DNA of 64,000 nucleotides from Larkinella punicea (GTDB lineage: Bacteria; Bacteroidota; Bacteroidia; Cytophagales; Spirosomataceae), in assembly GCF_003334855.1 (NCBI RefSeq), contig NZ_QOWE01000001.1, forward strand, positions 412,655 to 476,654. The letters run 5' to 3'. Each line of letters starts with the position of its first letter. Position 1 is the first letter of the stretch. The position numbers and the translations under genes are program-made. Shown here one piece after another: positions 34,366 through 43,711 of the stretch. The notes below the pieces were generated by a model. It was not told the DNA's origin, made no database searches, and saw nothing but the letters and a program-made list of their open reading frames with translations.

Positions 34366-35760
34366 ATGAAAAAAACCGTAGTAATCGACGTGGTGGGCTT
34401 ATCAGCCGCTTTGATTGGTGAACATACGCCTTTCCTGAAACAGTGGGTGGCCGAAAAGCAGCTTTCCAGCATCGAGCCGATGTTGCCCGCCGTCACAACT
34501 TCGGTTCAATCGACCTACGTAACGGGAAAATGGCCCACCGAGACCGGGATTGTCGGCAACGGCTGGTATGACCGCACCGAATGTGAAGTCAAATTCTGGA
34601 AACAGTCGAACAAACTGGTTGGTGGCGAAAAAATCTGGGAACGCGCCCGGCAACTCGATCCGTCGTTTACGGTTTCCAAGATGTTCTGGTGGTACAACAT
34701 GTATTCGTCCGCCGACTTTTCGGTAACGCCCCGCCCGCAATACCACGCCGACGGAGTCAAAGCACCCGACTGTTACAGCCAGCCAGCCGACCTGCGCGAC
34801 CGGCTTCAGGAAGCACTCGGCACCTTTCCACTGTTCAGTTTCTGGGGCCCTAATGCCAACATCAAATCGACCCGCTGGATTGCCGACGCGTCGCTGCTCG
34901 TCGATCGCTGGCACAACCCGACCCTGACGCTCATTTACCTGCCGCACCTGGATTACTGCCTGCAAAAATTCGGAAAAGATTTCAGCAAAATCTCGCAGGA
35001 ATTACAAGAAATCGATGACGTTTGCAAAGACTTGATTCAGCACTACGAACGTCAAAATGCGGAAATCATCCTTCTGTCGGAATACGGAATCACGAACGTC
35101 AGCCAGCCGATCCACCTGAACCGCCTGTTGCGGGAAGCCGGGCTGATTCAGGTTCGGGTTGAACAAGGGCTGGAATTGCTCGATGCAGGCGCGTCACGGG
35201 CCTTTGCCGTGGCCGACCATCAGATTGCACACGTCTACATCAACGACCCGTCCTGTGCCGCGCAGGTGCGTTCGATTCTGGAAAAAACGCCGGGCGTGGA
35301 ACTGGTGCTGGATGAAGCCGGGAAAAAGAAGTACCACATTGACCACGAACGGTCGGGCGATTTTGTCGTGATGGCCGACGCCAAAAGCTGGTTTACGTAT
35401 TACTACTGGACGGATGATGCCAAAGCGCCGGATTACGCCCGGCTGGTCGATATTCACCGGAAACCGGGCTATGATCCGGTCGAGATGTTTATGGACCCGG
35501 CCAATCCGATGATCAAACTCAAAGCCGGTTATAAACTGATGCGCAAAAAGCTCGGCTTCCGGTATTTGATGAACGTCATTCCGCTGGATGCCACGCTAAT
35601 CAAAGGTTCACACGGGCGGGTGGGCACCCAGCCCGCCGATCACCCGGTTTTTGTGTCGACGCGTCCGGGTCAGGCGAGTGCAAAACCGATACCGGCCATT
35701 GACGTTTACGATAAAATCTGGGAAGCCCTGACGACGGAAATACCCCAGAAAGCAACCTGA
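34366..35760 (+). CDS. eboF: Alkaline phosphatase/nucleotide pyrophosphatase-like EboF
   Basis: A 464-residue member of the alkaline-phosphatase superfamily (nucleotide pyrophosphatase/phosphodiesterase branch). VVIDVVGLSAALIG is the degenerate first metal loop, PAVTTSVQSTYVTGKWP contains the nucleophile Thr region, GIVGNGWYDR follows, and LPHLDYCLQKFG, SEYGI and KGSHGRVGTQPADHPVFV supply the remaining metal ligands. No signal peptide is visible. It closes the ebo cluster and ends at a clear terminator. Substrate unknown. Confidence 0.87.
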   Translation: MKKTVVIDVVGLSAALIGEHTPFLKQWVAEKQLSSIEPMLPAVTTSVQSTYVTGKWPTETGIVGNGWYDRTECEVKFWKQSNKLVGGEKIWERARQLDPSFTVSKMFWWYNMYSSADFSVTPRPQYHADGVKAPDCYSQPADLRDRLQEALGTFPLFSFWGPNANIKSTRWIADASLLVDRWHNPTLTLIYLPHLDYCLQKFGKDFSKISQELQEIDDVCKDLIQHYERQNAEIILLSEYGITNVSQPIHLNRLLREAGLIQVRVEQGLELLDAGASRAFAVADHQIAHVYINDPSCAAQVRSILEKTPGVELVLDEAGKKKYHIDHERSGDFVVMADAKSWFTYYYWTDDAKAPDYARLVDIHRKPGYDPVEMFMDPANPMIKLKAGYKLMRKKLGFRYLMNVIPLDATLIKGSHGRVGTQPADHPVFVSTRPGQASAKPIPAIDVYDKIWEALTTEIPQKAT

Positions 35761-35782
35761 TACAGAACTCCTTACCAAAACC

Positions 35783-35818
35783 CAAAGCCGACTGTTTTCG
35801 AACAACCGGCTTTTTTTA
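35783..35818 (+). terminator. Rho-independent terminator of the ebo transcript
   Basis: AAGCCGACTGTT at 35785-35796 pairs with AACAACCGGCTT at 35801-35812 with two mismatches and a 4-nt loop, followed by a run of T. Confidence 0.82.
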
Positions 35819-35862
35819 TAGCCCGTTCGATAACAGAATCCAGTCAAAAGCATGGGGATTGT

Positions 35863-35999
35863 GTTGTTGAGTTAGTAGACAAAAGCGATGAGACGTGAGA
35901 CCAGAGAGGGGCGCAATGCTAGTGAACTCATCAACCCTTGTCTTTCTTCTCTCATCTCACCTCTATTGTCTATCCACGCTTTCTGATTTACTCAACAAC
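35863..35999. repeat. Long inverted repeat H11 (AGACAAAAG/GATGAGACGTGAGA words)
   Basis: The outer ends GTTGTTGAGT (35863-35872) and ACTCAACAAC (35990-35999) pair exactly. Inside, AGTAGACAAAAGCGATGAGA and GAGACCAGAGAGGG face CCCTTGTCTTTCTTCTCTCATCTC-type sequence and CTATTGTCT. At 137 bp it is among the longest of the set. It ends 12 bp before the SDR ATG. Confidence 0.82.
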
Positions 36000-36011
36000 G
36001 AAAGAAACGGT

Positions 36012-36866
36012 ATGGAAACTAAAATTCCACCCCAGCACCAGGCTCTCCAGCCCGGTCTGGAAAGTGAACTCAATCCGCAGCCGAAAGTGATTCGGTACAC
36101 CTGCGTCGGGTCGGGAAAATTGAAAGATAAAGTGGCGTTGATTACGGGAGGTGACAGCGGAATTGGCCGGGCCGTCGCCGTCCATTTCGCCCGTGAGGGA
36201 GCCGACGTGGCCATTGCCTACACGCAGCGCGAAGAAGGTGACGCGCAAAAAACCCGGGATCTGGTGAAAGCCGAGGGGCGGCAGTGCCTGCTCATACCCG
36301 GCGATTTGCGCGATCCGACCTACTGCGAACAACTGGTCGAAGATACCGTCCGGCGGTTTGGCAAGCTCAACATTCTGGTGAACAATGCCGCCCTGCAACT
36401 CCAGCACAAGCGGTTTGAAGACATGACCGACGACGATCTGGTCAACACCTTCGAGATCAACATCTATTCGTTTTTTCGGGTGACACGAGCCGCCGTGAAG
36501 CACCTGCACGAAGGCGACAGCATTATCAATACGACATCCGTTACGGCTTTTCAGGGCCGCGCCGATCTGCCGGAATATTCGGCCACGAAAGGCGCGATCA
36601 TGAGTTTTACCCGCGCGTTGTCGTCCAACCTGGCGAAGAAGAAAATCCGGGTGAATGGCGTGGCCCCCGGCCCGATCTGGACACCCCTGAATCCGGCGTC
36701 GGTTCCGGCGGATGAAGTTGCCCAGTTTGGCAAGGATGTGCCGATGAAACGCCCCGGTCAGCCCAGTGAAGTGGCGCCGGCGTATGTCTATCTGGCGTCG
36801 AACGATGCCAGTTATGTCACCGGTCAGACGATCCACCCCAACGGCGGAACGATTATCAATGCCTGA
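36012..36866 (+). CDS. SDR oxidoreductase, glucose-dehydrogenase/GSP39-like
   Basis: A 284-residue SDR with the extra N-terminal segment PPQHQALQPGLESELNPQP typical of the YhdF/YghA/general-stress-protein-39 group. ITGGDSGIGRAVAVHFAREGADVAI is the cofactor site, LVNNAALQLQHKRFEDM, the catalytic Ser/Tyr/Lys lie in NTTSVTAFQGRADLPEYSATKGAI, and VNGVAPGPIWTPLNPA follows. The ATG at 36012 starts the conserved N-terminus; the longer frame runs through the repeat. It is followed by a close paralogue after 19 bp. Related proteins act in general stress; the substrate is unknown. Confidence 0.9.
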   Translation: METKIPPQHQALQPGLESELNPQPKVIRYTCVGSGKLKDKVALITGGDSGIGRAVAVHFAREGADVAIAYTQREEGDAQKTRDLVKAEGRQCLLIPGDLRDPTYCEQLVEDTVRRFGKLNILVNNAALQLQHKRFEDMTDDDLVNTFEINIYSFFRVTRAAVKHLHEGDSIINTTSVTAFQGRADLPEYSATKGAIMSFTRALSSNLAKKKIRVNGVAPGPIWTPLNPASVPADEVAQFGKDVPMKRPGQPSEVAPAYVYLASNDASYVTGQTIHPNGGTIINA

Positions 36867-36885
36867 CCCAAAACTTTTTACAGCC

Positions 36886-37746
36886 ATGAATCTGGAACTT
36901 GAAACACCACCTCAGCACCAGGAAGCGCAACCGGGTCTGGAAAACGAGATGCATCCGCAACCAATTTACATTCAGGATTCGTACGTCGGCACGGGAAAGC
37001 TGGAAAATAAAGTTGCCCTCATAACGGGGGGCGACAGTGGAATTGGCCGGGCTGTTGCCGTTCACTTTGCGCGGGAAGGTGCCGATCTGGCTATCGTTCA
37101 TCACCCGCGTGAACAGGAAGACGCCCAAAAGACCAAATCGCTGGTCGAAGCCGAAGGACAACGCTGTTTGTTAATCGCTGGTGACCTCAGAAATCCCTCA
37201 TTTATCAGACAATTAGTAGATCGGGTCATCGGTGAATACCACCACATTAATATCCTGGTTAACAACGCAGCCAATCACGTCGAGCAACACGAGTTTACCG
37301 ACATTACGGATCTGCAGTTGACCGAAACCTTTGAACTCAACATCCTGGCCATTTTCCGGCTGACCAAACTGGCGCTACCCCACATGAATGCCTACGACTG
37401 CATCATCAACACCACCTCCGTGGTGTCGTACCGGGGCAGCAAGGCACTGATTGATTATGCATCTACGAAAGGGGCCGTAACGGCATTTACGCGCTCTTTA
37501 TCGGAACATTTGGTGGAACGAAATATCCGCGTCAACGCGGTAGCCCCCGGCCCCATCTGGACACCCCTGATCGTGTCGACCAAAACGGAAGAGGAAGTCG
37601 CCAGATTTGGCAAAGACACGCCCCTGGAGCGGGTCGGGCAACCGGCGGAAGTGGCTCCGGCTTTTGTTTTTCTGGCTTCCGAAGATGCGTCCTACATCAC
37701 CGGCCAGGTCATGCACGTCAACGGTGGTGAGGTCGTCAATTCCTGA
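36886..37746 (+). CDS. SDR oxidoreductase, tandem paralogue
   Basis: A 286-residue paralogue of the preceding gene, with ETPPQHQEAQPGLENEMHPQP at the N-terminus, ITGGDSGIGRAVAVHFAREGADLAI, LVNNAANHVEQHEF, the catalytic NTTSVVSYRGSKALIDYASTKGAV and VNAVAPGPIWTPLI. The pair is alike along its whole length, so it arose by tandem duplication, with divergence clear enough for different substrates. The 263 bp after it hold no gene or terminator that I can see. Confidence 0.9.
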   Translation: MNLELETPPQHQEAQPGLENEMHPQPIYIQDSYVGTGKLENKVALITGGDSGIGRAVAVHFAREGADLAIVHHPREQEDAQKTKSLVEAEGQRCLLIAGDLRNPSFIRQLVDRVIGEYHHINILVNNAANHVEQHEFTDITDLQLTETFELNILAIFRLTKLALPHMNAYDCIINTTSVVSYRGSKALIDYASTKGAVTAFTRSLSEHLVERNIRVNAVAPGPIWTPLIVSTKTEEEVARFGKDTPLERVGQPAEVAPAFVFLASEDASYITGQVMHVNGGEVVNS

Positions 37747-38009
37747 AAGTCTCTGCCAATTAGACCCAAAAGGGCAAATCAGCCCGGTTTTCCAGACGGC
37801 GTAATTAGACAATAAAAAGAATCTTTATGCCGGTCGGATTGAGGGTTGGTACGATAAGTGTTGGTTGTGAGTCCTGAAGTAGCATTCGTACAGTTTCGGA
37901 CAATATACTGAGTTGGATATTTCTGTCAGCCTATTGACTCTGTCAAATGGTTTTCCAAACTTAGGTAGTCCGTGGGTTCTTTGTTTAACTTTTAAACCAT
38001 GTGACACGT

Positions 38010-38384
38010 ATGAGAATTCAAATTCATTGCGTCCATTTTACAGCAGATCAAAAATTGCTGGACTTCATTCAGAAGAAGCTTGACAAATTAGAAACCTTCA
38101 ACGACCGGATCATCAGCGGTGAAGTGTATTTGAGGTTAGAAGGAAGCGATACCAACAAAGTCAAACAGAAAGTTTTCGAGGTTAAACTGTTTTTGCCCGG
38201 TGACTCCATTTTTGTCCGCCAGCAGGGTACCACGTTTGAGGAAGCAACCGACGTGGTGATCGATACGCTCAAGAACAAGTTAAAACGCCATAAAGATAAA
38301 CAGCGAAGTATTTCCGCCCAGCAGATCAATGAGTCGACCGACCTCGTTGAAGCCGACACCGTTAACGAAGACATCGAATATTAA
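38010..38384 (+). CDS. hpf: Ribosome hibernation promoting factor, short form
   Basis: A 124-residue HPF/RaiA (sigma-54 modulation) protein that binds 30S or 70S ribosomes and stores them in slow growth. RIQIHCVHFTADQKLLDFIQKKLDKLETF, KQKVFEVKLFLPGDSIFVRQQGTTFEEATDVVIDTLKNKLKRHKDK are the conserved beta-alpha-beta parts. Only the N-terminal domain is present, with an acidic tail instead of the long-form dimerisation domain. The ATG at 38010 fits homologues better than the GTG at 38001. It ends at a two-way terminator shared with metK. Confidence 0.9.
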   Translation: MRIQIHCVHFTADQKLLDFIQKKLDKLETFNDRIISGEVYLRLEGSDTNKVKQKVFEVKLFLPGDSIFVRQQGTTFEEATDVVIDTLKNKLKRHKDKQRSISAQQINESTDLVEADTVNEDIEY

Positions 38385-38398
38385 CCGATATGTTTCAA

Positions 38399-38431
38399 CG
38401 AAAAAAGCCGCCCCAACCGGGCGGCTTTTTT
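38399..38431. terminator. Bidirectional terminator between hpf and metK
   Basis: AAAAAAGCCGCCC, a 4-nt loop CAAC, then CGGGCGGCTTTTTT at 38401-38431: a G/C-rich stem with A- and T-runs on both sides, between convergent genes. Confidence 0.95.
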
Positions 38432-38456
38432 GCATCTATCGATTTTAGTTCATCGA

Positions 38457-39710
38457 CTACAAACCAAACGCTTCTTTTACTTTATCGACGTAGTCGAGTT
38501 TTTCCCACGTAAACAGCTCTACTTCAACTTCTTTCGTGCTGCCATTCATCCCGAATACCTTCTTCACAATCTGATTCTCCCGGCCCATATGCCCGTAAGC
38601 GGCCGTTTCGGAGTAAATCGGATTCCGGAGTTTCAGCCGTTGTTCGATGGCATACGGACGCATGTCGAACAGTTCTTCGATTTTGGTCGCAATTTCACCG
38701 TCGGTCAGATCGACTTTGGCCGAGTTGTACGTGTTGACGTACAAACCGCAGGGTTTGGCCACCCCGATGGCGTAGGAAACCTGAACCAGAATCTGATCGC
38801 AAAGACCAGCCGCTACCAGGTTTTTGGCAATATGACGCGTGGCATAAGCCGCCGAACGGTCCACTTTCGAGGGGTCTTTGCCCGAGAAAGCACCACCGCC
38901 GTGCGCCCCTTTTCCGCCGTAGGTATCGACAATGATCTTACGACCCGTCAAACCCGTATCGCCGTGTGGTCCGCCAATGACAAACTTGCCCGTCGGGTTG
39001 ATGTAGTAGGTAATGTTATCGGTAAACAAAGCCTGCAATTCCGGCTTCAGTTTCGCTTTTACGCGCGGAATGACAATGTTGATCACGTCTTCGCGAATCC
39101 GCTCCAGCATCACCGCATCGGCAGCAAAATCATCGTGCTGCGTCGAAACCACGATCGTATCGATCCGGATGGGCCTGTCGTCGTCGCTGTATTCAATCGT
39201 CACCTGCGACTTGGCATCCGGACGGAGATACGTCAGAATATCCCGGTCGTGGTTGCGGATATACGACATTTCCTGCAAAATCTTGTGGGCCAGATCCAGC
39301 GGCAACGGCATGAAATTGTCCGTTTCGTTGGTCGCGTAGCCAAACATCATGCCCTGATCGCCCGCGCCCTGATCTTCCGGATTGGAGCGCTCGACGCCCT
39401 GGTTGATGTCGGCAGACTGATCGTGGATGGCAGATAAAATACCGCACGAATCGGCCTCGAACATGTATTCACTCTTGGTATATCCAATACGCCTGATAAC
39501 CTCCCGGGCAATTTTCTGAACATCGAGGTAGGTGTTCGTTTTCACCTCACCTGCCAGCACCACCTGTCCGGTGGTAACCAGTGTTTCGCAGGCGACCTTG
39601 CTGGAAGGATCGTAGGCCAGAAAATGATCGATCAATGCATCGGAAATCTGATCCGCGACTTTGTCGGGATGTCCTTCAGAGACTGACTCTGAGGTAAATA
39701 GATAGGGCAT
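38457..39710 (-). CDS. metK: S-adenosylmethionine synthase
   Basis: A 417-residue enzyme making S-adenosylmethionine from methionine and [24 protein letters not shown] at the N-terminus (catalytic His and ATP-site Asp), [16 protein letters not shown], and [22 protein letters not shown] are the three diagnostic motifs, all intact. An insertion-bearing form of about 417 residues is usual for Bacteroidota. It has its own promoter just upstream, so it is independent of the Bat-type operon on the same strand. No SAM riboswitch fits in the roughly 25-nt leader. Confidence 0.97.
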   Translation of the reverse strand: MPYLFTSESVSEGHPDKVADQISDALIDHFLAYDPSSKVACETLVTTGQVVLAGEVKTNTYLDVQKIAREVIRRIGYTKSEYMFEADSCGILSAIHDQSADINQGVERSNPEDQGAGDQGMMFGYATNETDNFMPLPLDLAHKILQEMSYIRNHDRDILTYLRPDAKSQVTIEYSDDDRPIRIDTIVVSTQHDDFAADAVMLERIREDVINIVIPRVKAKLKPELQALFTDNITYYINPTGKFVIGGPHGDTGLTGRKIIVDTYGGKGAHGGGAFSGKDPSKVDRSAAYATRHIAKNLVAAGLCDQILVQVSYAIGVAKPCGLYVNTYNSAKVDLTDGEIATKIEELFDMRPYAIEQRLKLRNPIYSETAAYGHMGRENQIVKKVFGMNGSTKEVEVELFTWEKLDYVDKVKEAFGL

Positions 39711-39742
39711 TGTACGTAAGATTTAAGACTAAAAACAGCCGC

Positions 39743-39773
39743 AAAGCTACTGGAATTTTACGATAGGTCAAAT
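39743..39773 (-). promoter_or_regulatory. Bacteroidota promoter of metK
   Basis: On the minus strand TTTG (39773-39770), a 19-nt spacer and TAGCTTTG (39750-39743) form a perfect -33/-7 pair. The -33 element overlaps the stop-codon region of the upstream membrane-protein gene ending at 39768. Confidence 0.83.
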
Positions 39774-41441
39774 GCTAAATTTAGGTTCGACCCAAAGCGC
39801 GGTCAACCCGCTGAGGAATAGCAGGATCCAGACCCAATCCGGGATTTTCGCCGGAAAACCGCCTTCAGAATCGGGGTTCGTTTCAACCGCAACGGTCGAC
39901 CGGGCACGCAGGTAATCACTCACCAACCGATTTCCAAACACCGGTTTTTCGTTCGGGTTATCAACGTAAACCGCCAAACTGTCCTGAAAAGACTGCCAGC
40001 CCACCCGGCCAAATCCATACGAAACATCGGCCGACAGGGGATTGATGGCTGAATAATCGAGCCTGACCGTGTCGTTTCCAAGTCGGATTTCAGCCGGTTT
40101 CCGGGTCAGATTGTTGAAGTGGATGATGGATCGAAGGCTTTTGAAAACCGGCGCGTCGAGCTGGATATTATTCGCAAAGGTAGGTTGTAAGGGCGTCAGA
40201 ATGGCCGTCCAGATCCGGTCGTACGTAACACTGTCGCCACTCAGTTTCAGGGGAAACGTCTCGCTCACCAGACTTACGCCGATTTTAGCGGTCGTTTTCT
40301 GAACCGCCACCGGAGACCCGGCCACGGAAAACTGATTCAAGGCTTCGCTAAATTGAAACGGCAACGCCTGCAGACCGGTCCCAATCGGAATGGTCGCTTC
40401 ATTCGATAAGCGCTTCAATTTCCAGCTCGTACCCAAAGCCCGGTTGATGGTTTTCGTGTCGGTTTCGGCGTCCGACAGATTGATAAACAGCACCGGTTTT
40501 CCCTGCATCACGGCTTTTTTGACGACAGGATTGGTCGCGTTGGCCGGATCGGTGATGATCACGTCGGGCATAGCCACCCGGTTGATGCTCAGCCGGTTGC
40601 TAAGGTCTTTGGAAATGGTAGATGTTACCTGGACGGAATACCCTTTTTTGCCAAGCCAGTCGGCGAGTGTTTTACTTTCAAAATCCGGGCTGTCGAGAAT
40701 GAACTGATACGCAATGGGTTCAGAACTTCGGGTGAAATACCGAAGCGTATCCAGCGGTTTCTGATCCAGCACCAGCGTCAGTTCGGTGCGTCCCTGCGAG
40801 AAGGCCGGAAACTGAAAATTAAACGCCGTCGTGCCGGTTTTCACCGATAAACTATCCAGCGTCTGGTTGCCAAACCGGAGCTTCAAAATCTGTTCCTGCG
40901 ACGATTGAAGACGTCCCCGCACCGACTGCATTTCGCCTTTCCGAAGGATGGCTTTCCAGCGCAGCATCTGCACCTGATCGGGTTGGGCATACGGAATCCA
41001 TTCAACGGTTTGCCGACTCAGTTGCCCCAGCACATCGGGCGAAAAACCGGTACCAATTAAAGTAACGGTATCGATCATTCCGTCGGTCAGCCGCGATCGG
41101 AATGAGGCTTCTTTGAACGCATTGATCCGAACAACTTCCCGGTTTTTCAGACTGTCTTTCAGTTGGTTGACCGCCGAACCGGGCACGTCCGAATCCACAA
41201 TCCATACCGGTTTTGAATCCGGTTTGATTTCCCATTCGATCTGGAGAAAATACGCCAGCAGCAGGCTCCAGAGCAAGATATTTAAAATACCCCGAATCCA
41301 TTTTCTCCGAACCGGAAGGGTGTCATTTCGAACGACCAGCCCCACCTGCACCACGAGCAATACCGCTAGAAGCAACAGGATCAGCCAGCTAACAACATCA
41401 GCCGGGTTAAACGTGACCGTAAACCGATTCAATAGGCTCAT
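39768..41441 (-). CDS. Membrane-anchored periplasmic protein of the MoxR/BatA operon
   Basis: A 557-residue protein, unnamed. Two hydrophobic helices lie at the N-terminus (SWLILLLLAVLLVVQVGLVV and ILNILLWSLLLAYFLQI), a large non-membrane region from about 75 to 530, and a C-terminal helix WVWILLFLSGLTALWVE. The centre (VNQLKDSLKNREVVRINAF, KPVLFINLSD) has alternating strand-helix character reminiscent of the class I glutamine-amidotransferase-like folds found in BatA-type operon proteins, without recognisable catalytic residues. Its ATG overlaps the stop of the preceding gene by 4 nt, so it is the last gene of the operon. Confidence 0.72.
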   Translation of the reverse strand: MSLLNRFTVTFNPADVVSWLILLLLAVLLVVQVGLVVRNDTLPVRRKWIRGILNILLWSLLLAYFLQIEWEIKPDSKPVWIVDSDVPGSAVNQLKDSLKNREVVRINAFKEASFRSRLTDGMIDTVTLIGTGFSPDVLGQLSRQTVEWIPYAQPDQVQMLRWKAILRKGEMQSVRGRLQSSQEQILKLRFGNQTLDSLSVKTGTTAFNFQFPAFSQGRTELTLVLDQKPLDTLRYFTRSSEPIAYQFILDSPDFESKTLADWLGKKGYSVQVTSTISKDLSNRLSINRVAMPDVIITDPANATNPVVKKAVMQGKPVLFINLSDAETDTKTINRALGTSWKLKRLSNEATIPIGTGLQALPFQFSEALNQFSVAGSPVAVQKTTAKIGVSLVSETFPLKLSGDSVTYDRIWTAILTPLQPTFANNIQLDAPVFKSLRSIIHFNNLTRKPAEIRLGNDTVRLDYSAINPLSADVSYGFGRVGWQSFQDSLAVYVDNPNEKPVFGNRLVSDYLRARSTVAVETNPDSEGGFPAKIPDWVWILLFLSGLTALWVEPKFSI

Positions 41442-43711
41442 TTTAAATGCCGCCAGAACGACTGTTCTAATTTCTTTTCGCTGGAATACGAGCCCAATCC
41501 GGATCGTTTTCGGTTTTGGGATGAACCAGCCGCCAGACGATACAACTTTGTTTTCAAATCCATTCGCTCTTTATCAGACAGGTTTTTACCAGATCCCAGT
41601 TTTTGTAACCCACTGATCACGGACCAGTTCGACAACCCACTGTTCAGGATGTCATTCGTCAAAGAAGAACTCAGTTGTTGTACAGTCCTTTTCTGGTTTT
41701 GATTCAAGGTTTTCAATTCCAGATAGCCCAATACTTCCCCAACCAACTGCCCGGTTTGAACATGGTCATACATCCGTTCCTGATTCAAATTAGTATTGAC
41801 CTTGTTTAATTCGCCGGTCAGGCGGGTTTCTTTCTCTTTAATCGGTGGCGGATCGTAGCCGCTTTTCTTCACAAACGTTCGGGCTTTGTGCTGAGCGGCT
41901 TTCAGATAAATCAGCGCTTTATTCTCAAAAGGCAAGGCTTTTTCCGGTTCGTATAAACGCAGGTGCAGCTCAGATTGCCACATTTGTTCCAGCGCCATTT
42001 TCAACAAACTGCGGGTCGATTGTTCGTAAAATGTGTTGGTTTCCGCATCGTCGTGCGCGTGGATATATTGCTCCATCAAAGCCGCCACCGGGTCTTCGTT
42101 GTCGCTTTTGGCCTCATTCGCGTGGTCGTGGCCGTGTGCATCCGGAGCGGGAAGATCCTTTTTCTGCTGCTCCTCGGCTTTCTCGGCCAACTTGAACGCA
42201 AACGGTTTGGGCGCATTTTTCTCTTCTTCGGTGTCGTGCTTGTGGATAAACCCTTCCAGCACATTGCCCTCGGCCACCAAATCGTGTCCGCCAATCGAAT
42301 TTTCAAACTCCTCGCCCAAATACTGCCCATACCGCAACCGCAGCACTTTCTGGTCAAAACCGATTTCGTTAGACGTACTTTTAAAATCTTTAGCCGCCAG
42401 CTTTTTGCGTTTGGCAATCAGCTTTTCCGTATCGATAATAATTTGCCGCTGGCTGCGAAAATACTCCGGCATGATGTTTACCGCCATCGTCGCCAGTTCG
42501 GCTTCTTCCACCCGGGCGGTGTCTTTGTACACCACAAAATAGGTGTCGGATTTGGAAAAATTGGCTTCCGGTTCTTTGTTATCGATAGCCGCCCAGTAAT
42601 AATAAAGCTCGTCGCCCGGCGCAAAATTGAGGGCTTTCAGGTCAATGATTTTTGTCAATTGGGCCTCTTTGAAATTGGTTTGTGGCAACGCAAATTTCAC
42701 TTCCCGAAACTTCACACTTTCACCGGAACCTCGTGCCACCGTGGCCACAATGAAGGCTTGCCGAACTTTAAAATCGTCGGAAATCCGCGCCGAAATCCGC
42801 AGGTTTTTATCATCTTTCAGAAAATGAAACCGGTATACTTCCTTGGAATCCGGCTGAATTTTCGGAGCCAGATCGGGTTGCGCTTCCAGTCGGTAATAAT
42901 CAGATTGGTAAATCAGCGAGTCTTTTCCGGTCGGTGTTTTCCAGTAGCCTTTCAGGGCATAAATCCCGGAACTGACCAACTTATCGCGGTATTCAAAAGC
43001 GGGTCCGGCCTTCTTAAAAGCGATCTCTTCGCCCCGGCTATTGACCAGGCGAACCGAAACCGCCTTGGATTCGCTGAACGTTAACTGCCATTTTAGCAGA
43101 GAACCGCTTACCGCCGATGCGTTCAGATTAGCCGATTCTTTGACCGGCAAACCGGTATAATTGGGCGGTTGAATCTGCAACAACGCCGACTGAAAAGCGG
43201 GCGCAACAGGGCGGTTATCGTTGGCAAGAGCCGGCACGTATTCCGTCAACTGTTTCTGAACAACCGGATTCGATTGCAGGAGGGGATAGCCGTAATAAAC
43301 CGCCACGGAAAGCAACACGAGCAACCCGTAAAAACCGGTTTTTGAAAAAATCACCGAAAGATACCGGCTCGCAGGAATCCGGACCGTCTGCACTCGCTCG
43401 TTCAACCGCGCCAGTTGGAGCTGTTCCGCAATGTTCAGTTCGTCTTTCTCCAGCAACGGCAAACTGTATTCCGCATCGCCCACCAGCCGATGCATGATCC
43501 CGATGGCCTGCGGTTTTTTGTCCCGAAACAGACCGGTAAACCAGGCACCGAGCCCAAAACCCAGCAACCCGAAAATGCCCGCCATTTCCAGCGAAAAACC
43601 GCAGAGCCGGGCGATCATACTCACTGCAATGCCCAGCAAACTACTCTTCAGCAGCGCGTTGGCGACGAGTTGGTAGATAATCGCCGACAGGGTGTTTTTC
43701 AGTTTGTTCAT
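41438..43711 (-). CDS. DUF4175-like large membrane protein of the MoxR/BatA operon
   Basis: A 757-residue protein. N-terminal hydrophobic helices (about 15-60 and FYGLLVLLSVAVYYGYPLL near 130) anchor it. A long periplasmic-type part has beta-rich segments (QIQPPNYTGLPVKES, RISARISDDFKVRQAFIVATV), then a charged coiled-coil region, a His/Asp-rich stretch (DAHGHDHANEAKSDNEDP) and a helical C-terminus. It resembles DUF4175 proteins that accompany MoxR-DUF58-BatA genes in Bacteroidota. I start at 43711, where the ATG overlaps the BatA stop by 4 nt. The His-rich patch could bind metal; that is only a guess. Confidence 0.72.
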   Translation of the reverse strand: MNKLKNTLSAIIYQLVANALLKSSLLGIAVSMIARLCGFSLEMAGIFGLLGFGLGAWFTGLFRDKKPQAIGIMHRLVGDAEYSLPLLEKDELNIAEQLQLARLNERVQTVRIPASRYLSVIFSKTGFYGLLVLLSVAVYYGYPLLQSNPVVQKQLTEYVPALANDNRPVAPAFQSALLQIQPPNYTGLPVKESANLNASAVSGSLLKWQLTFSESKAVSVRLVNSRGEEIAFKKAGPAFEYRDKLVSSGIYALKGYWKTPTGKDSLIYQSDYYRLEAQPDLAPKIQPDSKEVYRFHFLKDDKNLRISARISDDFKVRQAFIVATVARGSGESVKFREVKFALPQTNFKEAQLTKIIDLKALNFAPGDELYYYWAAIDNKEPEANFSKSDTYFVVYKDTARVEEAELATMAVNIMPEYFRSQRQIIIDTEKLIAKRKKLAAKDFKSTSNEIGFDQKVLRLRYGQYLGEEFENSIGGHDLVAEGNVLEGFIHKHDTEEEKNAPKPFAFKLAEKAEEQQKKDLPAPDAHGHDHANEAKSDNEDPVAALMEQYIHAHDDAETNTFYEQSTRSLLKMALEQMWQSELHLRLYEPEKALPFENKALIYLKAAQHKARTFVKKSGYDPPPIKEKETRLTGELNKVNTNLNQERMYDHVQTGQLVGEVLGYLELKTLNQNQKRTVQQLSSSLTNDILNSGLSNWSVISGLQKLGSGKNLSDKERMDLKTKLYRLAAGSSQNRKRSGLGSYSSEKKLEQSFWRHLK

